5,767 bases of DNA from Pseudomonadota bacterium (GTDB lineage: Bacteria; Pseudomonadota; Alphaproteobacteria; Rhizobiales; Hyphomicrobiaceae): positions 1 through 5,767 of the forward strand of contig JAEZHL010000380.1 of NCBI GenBank assembly GCA_023416575.1. The letters are read 5' to 3'. The translations under genes and the position numbers were made by a program. Below are positions 1-5,061 of this stretch, in pieces. Every line of letters begins with the position of its first letter. The stretch's first letter is position 1. The notes beneath the pieces are model-generated. The model was not told where the DNA came from, made no database searches, and saw only the letters and a program-made list of their open reading frames with translations.

Positions 1-467
1 AAGCGCGGAGTGAAACGTGGGATGCGATCCTTAGGATCAACCTCCTCAGCTATGCGTACCTCACGCGCGAGGCTCTTCCCCACCTTCGGAAGACGGGCCG
101 CGGCAGCATCGTCAACGTGTCGTCGACACACGCGGTCAACCCGCGCGCCGGCATGGGACAGTACGACGTCGCGAAAGCCGGCATCATTTCGATGACCAAG
201 ACGCTGGCGTTCGAGGAGACCTCGCATGGCATCCGCGCCAACGCGGTCTGTCCGGGATTGACGCTGACCCCGTTCCATGTCCGCCGCGCCGAAGCGGCTG
301 GCCGTACACGACAGGACTTGGACAATGAGGCGGCCGGCGGCTGCCTGGCGCGCCGTTGGGCCGATCCGCGCGAGATCGCCTACCCGATCCTGTGGCTGGC
401 TTCCGATGAAGCGTCTTATGTCACGGCCTCGGCCATCATGGTCGACGGCGGACGATTCGTGACCTAG
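1..467 (+). CDS. Short-chain dehydrogenase/reductase (SDR), 3' part only
   Basis: This is the C-terminal 154 residues of a classical SDR, an NAD(P)(H)-dependent oxidoreductase of the cytoplasm. The reading frame is open from base 3 to the TAG at 465-467, and the N-terminal Rossmann glycine motif lies outside the window. Counting from the first full codon, the catalytic tetrad is visible: Asn13 (in RINLLS), Ser41 (end of IVNVSS), Tyr54 and Lys58 (YDVAK). The spacing of 13 residues from Ser to Tyr and the YxxxK motif are as expected for the family. Further family marks are the NAVCPG turn after the active site and the C-terminal WLASDEAS...DGG segment. The sequence does not reveal the substrate: relatives include 3-oxoacyl-ACP reductases and many sugar, alcohol and steroid dehydrogenases. 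The family call is secure and the specific function is unknown. A terminator follows 29 bases after the stop, so this is the last gene of its transcript. Confidence 0.9.
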   Translation, partial: ARSETWDAILRINLLSYAYLTREALPHLRKTGRGSIVNVSSTHAVNPRAGMGQYDVAKAGIISMTKTLAFEETSHGIRANAVCPGLTLTPFHVRRAEAAGRTRQDLDNEAAGGCLARRWADPREIAYPILWLASDEASYVTASAIMVDGGRFVT

Positions 468-496
468 CCGCCAGAGCGTTGGCATCGATCGAAAAA

Positions 497-528
497 AAAG
501 CGCGCGTCCTCCCGACGCGCGCTTTCTT
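497..528 (+). terminator. Intrinsic terminator after the SDR gene
   Basis: A perfect 12-bp stem (AAAGCGCGCGTC at 497-508 pairing with GACGCGCGCTTT at 514-525) closes a 5-base loop CTCCC and is followed by TTTCTT. A run of eight A at 492-499 precedes it, so on the other strand the hairpin is followed by a U-tract and it could stop transcription both ways. It separates the SDR gene from the DUF2853 gene. Confidence 0.9.
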
Positions 529-608
529 GTTCAACGTGACGACGCCCGTTACGTGTACGAACGATCTCGGCGCCATAGGGCTGACCCGTCTAGGATTTGC
601 TCGCGCCG

Positions 609-637
609 TTGATACGGGGCGGTATTGGCGATAGGCT
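609..637 (+). promoter_or_regulatory. Candidate sigma70 promoter of the DUF2853 gene
   Basis: A -35-like TTGATA at 609-614 is followed after 17 bases by TAGGCT at 632-637, which would start transcription about 25 bases before the ATG at 670. The -35 is good and the -10 is poor (three of six consensus bases). The gene needs its own promoter, because a strong terminator lies upstream. An alternative is TTGCTC (597-602) with GGTATT (621-626). Confidence 0.35.
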
Positions 638-641
638 ATCG
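629..641. promoter_or_regulatory. Perfect 13-base palindrome over the candidate -10
   Basis: CGATAG-G-CTATCG is a perfect inverted repeat with 6-bp arms around one central base. It covers the candidate -10 and ends 28 bases before the DUF2853 start codon. It is placed where a repressor site would act. It could also be a chance palindrome or a small 5'-leader hairpin. Confidence 0.4.
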
Positions 642-669
642 GCTCCGATTGGTTGATCAGGAGACCGCC

Positions 670-990
670 ATGTCCCAGGACTGGGCCGCAGACGTCAAGA
701 AATACGCCCCGGATGCTGATTCCAAGGTCATCGACGGGATCGTGCGCTACTGCGGCATCGCCCTCCAGAGCCGGGACGCTTCACTGGTGTCGTTGTCCGA
801 CAAGGAAGAGGTAGCGCGGGTCCGCAAGAACTTCCTGCAGAAGAAGCTCGGTCTGACTGCTTCCGACGAAGACCTCGACAAGGCGATCGCCGACGTCGGC
901 CAGCAAATGGAAAGCGCCCGGTTCAAGAACAGGGTGACCATGTACTATCTGCTCGCTCAGAAATTCGACAAGCTGTCGTCTTTCGGCTGA
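670..990 (+). CDS. DUF2853 family protein, 106 residues
   Basis: This is a small soluble protein that I recognise as DUF2853, a family of unknown function common in Alphaproteobacteria. The start is DWAADVKKYAP, followed by a charged, helix-rich body with the typical segments IVRYCGIALQSRDASLVS (roughly residues 24-41), NFLQKKLGLT and NRVTMYYLLA near the C-terminus. No signal peptide or membrane segment is visible. The start is set at ATG 670 because AGGAGA (659-664) sits five bases upstream and family members begin close to this point; an in-frame TTG at 625 would add 15 unrelated residues. The gene stands alone between two intrinsic terminators, so it is probably transcribed by itself. The family is identified with good confidence. 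I can offer no molecular function. Confidence 0.9.
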   Translation: MSQDWAADVKKYAPDADSKVIDGIVRYCGIALQSRDASLVSLSDKEEVARVRKNFLQKKLGLTASDEDLDKAIADVGQQMESARFKNRVTMYYLLAQKFDKLSSFG

Positions 991-1039
991 GCTTCAAACT
1001 CCCTGAGAGTTCAGCACTTTCTGGCGCTGCATTCAAATT

Positions 1040-1072
1040 CCCTCTCCCCCGCCGGGAGAGGGTTTTTCTTTC
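1040..1072 (+). terminator. Intrinsic terminator after the DUF2853 gene
   Basis: A perfect 9-bp stem (CCCTCTCCC at 1040-1048, GGGAGAGGG at 1054-1062) with the loop CCGCC is followed by TTTTTCTTTCC. It lies in the gap between the DUF2853 gene and the convergent decarboxylase gene. The opposite strand has only AATTTG after the hairpin, so it mainly serves the + strand. Confidence 0.9.
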
Positions 1073-1132
1073 CCCACGACTATCGCGGTTCATCGCTGCT
1101 TCAGGCCGCCCTGGATTGCGGGGATGACGTAT

Positions 1133-2755
1133 CTACCGCCGTGCTCGCACACCGGCGACGAAGCGGCTCAGGGTCCGGCTGTAGGCGCCACGCGGAATCA
1201 TGATCTCGATGAGCTGCCATGTGCCTTCGTCGGCATGGGCCGCCGCGAGCGCATCCCAGAGCTCGGCTCTCGTCGTGACCCTGCGGCCTTTGCCGCCCAG
1301 GGGCGCGGCGATCTCGGCGAAGTGCCAATCGTTGAGGTCATTGTAGGTGGTGTCCGCCTGGAACACTTTCAGCATCCCCCAGGCGGCGTTGTTGAAGACC
1401 AGCACGACGGGGTTGAGGCCAAGCCGCCTTGCATTGCCGAGCTCCCATCCGGTCATCTGAAAAGCGCCGTCGCCGACCATGATCAGCGGCCGGCGTCCGC
1501 TCGCCGCCTGGTAGCCGAGGCCCATGGGAACGCCGGGTCCCATTGTGGCGTAATAGGCTGGCGCCACCATCTCGGTATGGACGATGTCCATAGCCGTGAA
1601 CAGGCAATCCCCCATGTCGGATGCAATCGGCATCCGCCCTTTCGCGGCGAAAAGGTCGTTCACGGCGCGGGCGATATCCTCCGGCTCGATGGGGCTGGCG
1701 TCGCGCACGAGACCGTGGGGGCATTCGGGCAAGGCGCTGCGGGTGCTCGTGCCGATGGGCTCGGCGATCTCCAGCAGTGCGTCGACGAGCGCTGCGAGCG
1801 ACACGTCAGGGTAGACGTGGTGGCTGAAAGCAACCCGGCGGTCGAAGGCGTGGATCATGTTCCGGCGATCGATCACGCGCTCCGAAACCGCGAAATTGGT
1901 GTCACACAGAATGACACCGAGCAGCAGCAGTGCATCCGAATCCTCGACCGCCTGCCGAACCTGGTCGTCTCCAGCGCGGCCCAGGTAGGTGCCGATGAGC
2001 GGCGCATCGGTGCCGGCCAGGATGCCGCGACCCATGAAGCTCGTTGCCGTGGGTAGTCTCAGCCTGCGGGAGAGTTCGGCGACACGCGCCTCGAGGCCGT
2101 AGCGGCGCACCTCGACGCCGAGCACAAGCACGGGCTGGCGCGCCGCCTTCAGCCGCGCCATGACCTCCGCGGCCGCAGCTCGGGCGGCTTCCGGATCCGT
2201 CTCGCGTTCGACATAGGGCGGGACGGGGGTCGCCGGAGCGCTCACCATGTCGCGCGGCAACTCGATGTAAACGGGGCGTGACAGCTCACGGGCTTCGGTC
2301 AGTGCACGCGCGATCTCGGCAGCCGCCGTCGCGGGGTTGTCGAGAACGGCCTGCGCGGCCGTCACTTCCTTATAGATCAGGTGCTGGCTGCCCAGGTGTT
2401 TGACCTGATGGTGCAGGCCGAGCCCGAAGCCGGCCTCGGCCGTTCCCGGTGCGCCGGAAATGACGACCACCGGGGACTTCTCGGCATAGGCCTGTGCCAC
2501 GGCATTGATCATGTTGAGGCCGCCCGCGCCGTAGGTGATGGCGGCGACTCCCAATCCGGAGTGATAGCGCGCCGCCGCGTCGGCGGCGAACCCGACGGCG
2601 GGCTCGTGGGAGAGCGTATAGAGCGGCAGGACTTGGGACTGCTCGATCTCCTTGAAGAAGGGCAGCGCGAAATCGCCTGGAATGCCGAAGATTTCCCGCG
2701 CGCCGTAGGCCTTGAGCCCCTCGAGCAGGGCACGCGCCAGGGTGAGATCTGCCAT
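1133..2755 (-). CDS. ppdC: ThDP-dependent phenylpyruvate/indolepyruvate decarboxylase
   Basis: This 540-residue cytoplasmic enzyme should decarboxylate aryl-pyruvates (phenylpyruvate, indole-3-pyruvate) to the aldehydes, the Ehrlich-type step towards phenylacetate or indole-3-acetate. From memory it resembles the Azospirillum brasilense PpdC/IpdC protein along its whole length. Visible elements are Asp28 (GIPGDF), Glu51 that activates ThDP (SHEPAVGFAADAAAR), the His115-His116 pair (GLHHQ), the middle domain around residues 185-350, and the ThDP/Mg motif GDG at 428-430 ending in NN at 455-456. The position filled by glutamate in classical pyruvate decarboxylases is Leu462 here, and Asp285 (CDTNF) may take its place, as described for the Azospirillum enzyme. 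The start at 2755 is supported by GGAGAG (2760-2765) four bases upstream; an in-frame ATG at 2794 would add 13 non-conserved residues. It lies 112 bases behind the HxlR gene on the same strand. Substrate preference between phenyl- and indolepyruvate cannot be read from sequence. Confidence 0.9.
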   Translation of the reverse strand: MADLTLARALLEGLKAYGAREIFGIPGDFALPFFKEIEQSQVLPLYTLSHEPAVGFAADAAARYHSGLGVAAITYGAGGLNMINAVAQAYAEKSPVVVISGAPGTAEAGFGLGLHHQVKHLGSQHLIYKEVTAAQAVLDNPATAAAEIARALTEARELSRPVYIELPRDMVSAPATPVPPYVERETDPEAARAAAAEVMARLKAARQPVLVLGVEVRRYGLEARVAELSRRLRLPTATSFMGRGILAGTDAPLIGTYLGRAGDDQVRQAVEDSDALLLLGVILCDTNFAVSERVIDRRNMIHAFDRRVAFSHHVYPDVSLAALVDALLEIAEPIGTSTRSALPECPHGLVRDASPIEPEDIARAVNDLFAAKGRMPIASDMGDCLFTAMDIVHTEMVAPAYYATMGPGVPMGLGYQAASGRRPLIMVGDGAFQMTGWELGNARRLGLNPVVLVFNNAAWGMLKVFQADTTYNDLNDWHFAEIAAPLGGKGRRVTTRAELWDALAAAHADEGTWQLIEIMIPRGAYSRTLSRFVAGVRARR

Positions 2756-2809
2756 GGGTCTCTCCGGGTCTGGCTTGGTGGCTCCGCAACGCAATCCGCA
2801 GCTGCTGCA

Positions 2810-2832
2810 ACCATAACGCAGATCAAGTCACC
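2810..2832 (-). promoter_or_regulatory. Candidate operator and weak promoter of the decarboxylase gene
   Basis: Read on the - strand, GGTGACT (2826-2832) is followed ten bases later by the -10-like TATGGT (2810-2815). No good -35 stands 16-18 bases upstream. The heptamer matches sites at the divergent hxlR promoter (GGTGACT at 3255-3261, AGTCACT at 3317-3323), so it is a candidate binding site for the neighbouring HxlR regulator. The leader to the ATG at 2755 would be about 47 bases. The promoter is weakly supported; the shared heptamer is seen directly. Confidence 0.35.
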
Positions 2833-2867
2833 TGCAGCACATGCAAAAGGTGAGCCGGCGTGGCCCG

Positions 2868-3251
2868 CTATTCCGCGGCGTCGCGCATCTCCTTCGCATC
2901 ATAGGCCGCTCGAGCGCGGGCAACTCTGTCATGATTGGCAAGCGCCCAGCTTCCGAGCGCCGCGAGCGGCACCAGCAAGTCTCGCCCGAGATCGGTGAGC
3001 TCGTATTCGACCTTGGGTGGTATGGTCGGATAAACGGTGCGCGTGACGTAGCCGTCTCGCTCCAAGCCGCGCAGGGTGACCGTCAGCATCTTCTGAGAGA
3101 TGCCGTCGACCTCGCGCTTGATATCGCTGAAGCGCCTCTTTCCCCCACCCAGCAGTACGACGATGAGCACGCTCCACTTGTCGCCGACGAGCGAGATGAT
3201 GTCGTTCACGAGCTTGCATTGGCCAGGGATGAACGTGTGACTTGGTTCCAT
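2868..3251 (-). CDS. HxlR-family winged-helix transcriptional regulator
   Basis: This is a 127-residue DNA-binding protein of the HxlR (DUF24, MarR-like) family. The family signature is clear: Cys12 just ahead of the first helix, LVGDKWSVLIVVLL (residues 21-34), the recognition helix region ISQKMLTVTLRGLERDGYV (51-69), and the wing Y-PTIPPKVEYELTDLG (74-89). Several family members (YodB, HypR, QorR) use the N-terminal cysteine to sense quinones, disulfide stress or aldehydes, and often control an adjacent oxidoreductase gene. Cys12 is the only cysteine here, so redox sensing would need an intersubunit disulfide or S-alkylation. It is divergent from the FMN reductase gene, 91 bases away, and precedes the decarboxylase gene on the same strand. 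The start codon has no clear Shine-Dalgarno; the usual position is taken by the repeated GTGACT element. The family is certain and the ligand is inferred. Confidence 0.93.
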   Translation of the reverse strand: MEPSHTFIPGQCKLVNDIISLVGDKWSVLIVVLLGGGKRRFSDIKREVDGISQKMLTVTLRGLERDGYVTRTVYPTIPPKVEYELTDLGRDLLVPLAALGSWALANHDRVARARAAYDAKEMRDAAE

Positions 3252-3282
3252 AGAGGTGACTCGGTCTCGAAAAAGTGCCGTC

Positions 3283-3310
3283 TTGCGCGGTGGTCCTCGA
3301 TCTCTAATCT
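3283..3310 (+). promoter_or_regulatory. Candidate promoter of the FMN reductase gene
   Basis: TTGCGC (3283-3288) and TAATCT (3305-3310) are 16 bases apart. Transcription would start near 3317, inside the AGTCACT palindrome, so a bound repressor would block it. GAGG at 3333-3336 is the ribosome binding site, six bases before the ATG at 3343. Confidence 0.45.
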
Positions 3311-3329
3311 AGTGTCAGTCACTTTTCAA
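3301..3329 (-). promoter_or_regulatory. Candidate promoter of the HxlR gene, overlapping the opposite one
   Basis: On the - strand TTGAAA (3324-3329) is followed after 17 bases by TAGAGA (3301-3306), giving a leader of about 43 bases. The -35 is good and the -10 weak. The AGTGACT element directly follows the -35, so one bound protein could cover this promoter and the start site of the reductase promoter together. Confidence 0.35.
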
Positions 3330-3342
3330 TACGAGGTCACCA

Positions 3343-3915
3343 ATGAAGACTGTCGCCGTTGTCGTGGGCTCCCTGCGCCGCGATTCAATCAACCGCAAGT
3401 TTGCCGAGAGCGTTGCCAAGCTTGCGGCGGGGCGCCTCGCGTTCCGCTTCGTCGAGATCGGCGATCTGCCGCTCTACAACGAGGATCTCTGGAACGATCC
3501 GCCCCAGTCGGTGCTGCGCATGAAGCGTGAGGTCGAGGCCGCCGATGCCGTCCTTTTCGTCACGCCCGAGTACAACCGCTATTTCTCTCCAGCGATCAAG
3601 AATACCATCGACTGGGGGACGCGGCCGTGGGGCCAGAACTCCTGGGCGGGCAAGCCGGCGGCCGTCATCGGCGCGACGCCCGGCGCGACCGGTACCTCAG
3701 CTGCCCAGAACTCATTGAAGGGGCTGCTGACGGTCGTCGACATGGTCCTGATGGGCCAGCCTGAGGTTTATTTCGTCTACAAGCCGGAGCTGTTCGACGG
3801 CGCTAACAATGTCGCAGCGGCTGACACCAAGGCGTTCCTGAGCGACTGGGTCGACCGCTTCTCGTCATGGATCGACCGTACGGGCAAGGCGCGCATCACG
3901 GCCGAGGCTGCCTGA
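3343..3915 (+). CDS. NAD(P)H-dependent FMN reductase, ChrR-like flavodoxin-fold oxidoreductase
   Basis: This 190-residue cytoplasmic flavoprotein belongs to the NADPH-dependent FMN reductase family, whose members (ChrR/YieF type) reduce quinones, azo dyes, chromate or free FMN. Three FMN-binding loops are visible: GSLRRDSINR at residues 9-18 for the phosphate, PEYN at 75-78 continuing into SPAIKNTIDWGTRP (82-95), and GATPGATG at 110-117. Length is normal for the family and no signal peptide is present. The start ATG follows GAGG by six bases. It is divergent from the HxlR-family regulator and shares its control region, the arrangement known for quinone-responsive HxlR/oxidoreductase pairs. 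That context favours detoxification of quinones or other electrophiles over flavin supply. Family is secure; the physiological electron acceptor is unknown. Confidence 0.92.
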   Translation: MKTVAVVVGSLRRDSINRKFAESVAKLAAGRLAFRFVEIGDLPLYNEDLWNDPPQSVLRMKREVEAADAVLFVTPEYNRYFSPAIKNTIDWGTRPWGQNSWAGKPAAVIGATPGATGTSAAQNSLKGLLTVVDMVLMGQPEVYFVYKPELFDGANNVAAADTKAFLSDWVDRFSSWIDRTGKARITAEAA

Positions 3916-3942
3916 GCTTAGATCCGAACGGTCCGGAAGTTT

Positions 3943-3970
3943 GGGGCAGACCGGCGTCCGGTTCTGCCCC
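3943..3970. terminator. Hairpin between convergent genes, without a T-tract
   Basis: GGGGCAGA (3943-3950) pairs with TCTGCCCC (3963-3970), and CCGG (3951-3954) pairs with CCGG (3958-3961) across a 3-base loop, with one bulged T at 3962. It sits in the 66-base gap between the FMN reductase and the glucosaminidase-like gene, the right place for a shared terminator. Neither side has a run of T, so it may instead protect 3' ends or act with Rho. Confidence 0.5.
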
Positions 3971-3981
3971 ACCCTGTCCCG

Positions 3982-5061
3982 TCAACCGCGCTGGGCGCCT
4001 GGGCAGAGCTGAAAGGCGCGCTCGAACGCGCCCTCGCTCGACGCGAACTCGCCAATCAGAGTGCCGCCGGGTGCGTGGGTCTTGAGGTAGCTTTCCATCA
4101 TGGATTGCTCGAAGCCGTCCAGCACTCGGAGCGCGGTGTACTCGATGGCATCGCTGGTCTGATGGCGAATGAGCATCGTTTTCTTGCCGCCATAGCTCGC
4201 CATCAGCACACGGCAGGTTGTCGGAGCGGCCGCCTTGGGCTGCGGCGAGGTCGGAAACGTTGGCATCACGCTGGCGCGCAATGCAGCGGCAGGCTGTGGT
4301 GGCGGAGCTGCCGCAGTCCGAGCCGGAGGTGCCGCATTCGAGCCCCATCCCTGCTGTGGCGCCGGTGTCCTTGCTGGAGCGCTTGCTGCGGCAATCATCT
4401 GCCCCGTGCAATGTGCCTGGCGGAACCGCTCCGCGATCGATTCGATCGATCGTCCGTAGGCACGGTCGGCGGCCCACTTACCCGCAAGGTCCTGGAACGT
4501 GACGGCGCGCCTCTTCGAGAGCGGCGCCGTCCAAGATAGAATGTCATTCTGTTTCAGCCGGGTGCGGGGCGCGACCGGCGCGGGCAGCTGTTCGCCGGAA
4601 TACACCACGAGGTGCTCGAGCTGGCCTCTGACGCCGGTGGCGACGTCCGGGAAACTGTCGCCGGGCACTCCGCCGCCTGTCGTTCCCAGGCCGGCGAAAT
4701 TGTTCTGACGCGGATCGACGTCACCGCGCCGGCCATCGCCACGCCGGAACGTCAGGTAGTTGGTTTCGATCAACATCTGGAAGAAAGCATAGTCCCAGCG
4801 GACTCGCAGTTCTTCGCCGTGCCGCTTGTACCAATGCGCGATGTCCCGGTACTTTGGATCGAGCGTGGTGTTGCGTGCACGCAGGAACGCCATCAGCCGC
4901 TCGGGGGTCACGCACGCCGGAACGGGATTGGTGGCGCTGATCCGGATGCCGGCCGCCTGGGCTGAGAACGGGCCTGCAGACAGTCCGGCCAGCAGCGCCG
5001 ACGCGAGCACAATGAGACATGCGCGTGTGAGAGGGCCACGGCCCCGGGTGAAAAAGCGCAT
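3982..5061 (-). CDS. Secreted glucosaminidase-like protein with Cys-bracketed C-terminal domain
   Basis: This 359-residue exported protein is probably a peptidoglycan hydrolase of the glucosaminidase (GH73-like) group. Residues 1-36 look like a Sec signal peptide: Arg-rich start, hydrophobic core CLIVLASALLAGL, likely cleavage after AQA. The catalytic-type domain (about 50-215) shows WDYAFFQMLIETNYLTF with candidate acid Glu99, then QNNFAGLG (119-126), GDSFPDV (134-140) and LEHLVVYSGE (148-157). An Ala/Pro-rich linker (about 221-280) leads to a final domain running from Cys283 (CRV..ASYGG) to Cys353 (LCPG) that I do not recognise. Mature cysteines are 50, 218, 283 and 353, suggesting two disulfides. 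The start is ATG 5061, overlapping the upstream stop as TGATG; a GTG at 5076 would only lengthen the region before the signal. It forms an operon with the paralogous gene upstream. Which glycan bond it cuts, and whether it is active, is not shown. Confidence 0.8.
   Translation of the reverse strand: MRFFTRGRGPLTRACLIVLASALLAGLSAGPFSAQAAGIRISATNPVPACVTPERLMAFLRARNTTLDPKYRDIAHWYKRHGEELRVRWDYAFFQMLIETNYLTFRRGDGRRGDVDPRQNNFAGLGTTGGGVPGDSFPDVATGVRGQLEHLVVYSGEQLPAPVAPRTRLKQNDILSWTAPLSKRRAVTFQDLAGKWAADRAYGRSIESIAERFRQAHCTGQMIAAASAPARTPAPQQGWGSNAAPPARTAAAPPPQPAAALRASVMPTFPTSPQPKAAAPTTCRVLMASYGGKKTMLIRHQTSDAIEYTALRVLDGFEQSMMESYLKTHAPGGTLIGEFASSEGAFERAFQLCPGAQRG
4003..4215 (-). other. C-terminal domain, copy 1 (Cys283 to Cys353)
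   Basis: This 71-residue segment begins CRVLMASYGGKK and ends FQLCP, with a cysteine at each end. Hydrophobic and polar residues alternate in the first half (TMLIRH, IEYTAL), suggesting beta-strands, and the second half (MESYLKTH, GAFERAF) suggests helices. The domain is probably a disulfide-closed alpha/beta fold in the periplasm. I know no family name for it. Confidence 0.6.

Larger units (their letters stand above)
3237..3340. promoter_or_regulatory. Divergent control region with four GTGAC elements
   Basis: This region between the HxlR and FMN reductase genes holds GTGACT at 3237-3242 and 3256-3261 on the + strand, and AGTCAC at 3317-3322 and GGTCAC at 3335-3340 (the same element on the - strand, with a final C in the last). 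The two pairs face each other, with internal spacings of 19 and 18 bases. The third copy is a perfect AGT-C-ACT palindrome and also lies in AGTG-N5-CACT (3311-3323). The fourth is GGT-C-ACC. The first copy is inside hxlR codons 4-5. They are candidate operators for the HxlR protein, which is inference. Confidence 0.5.

Noticed and set aside
625..669. TTG start that would extend the DUF2853 protein
   Set aside because: The ATG at 670 has a good AGGAGA site, and the protein from there matches the usual family start; the extension would also cover the candidate promoter.
1124..2056. Long open frame of 310 codons on the + strand
   Set aside because: It is fully antisense to the decarboxylase gene, whose protein is clearly conserved. 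The antisense translation resembles no family, and long antisense frames are expected in high-GC DNA.
2753..2794. Longer decarboxylase start at 2794
   Set aside because: The extra 13 residues are not like the family N-terminus, and GGAGAG lies just ahead of the ATG at 2755.
2381..2998. Open frame of 205 codons on the + strand
   Set aside because: It runs antisense to the start of the decarboxylase gene, the gap, and the end of the HxlR gene. It has no recognisable domain.
2841..3530. Open frame of 229 codons on the + strand
   Set aside because: It is antisense to the HxlR gene and then overlaps the start of the FMN reductase gene in another frame. Both real genes have clear family motifs.
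4075..4539. Open frames on the + strand inside the glucosaminidase-like gene
   Set aside because: They are antisense shadows; the - strand carries signal peptide, catalytic-type domain and paralogous C-terminal domain.
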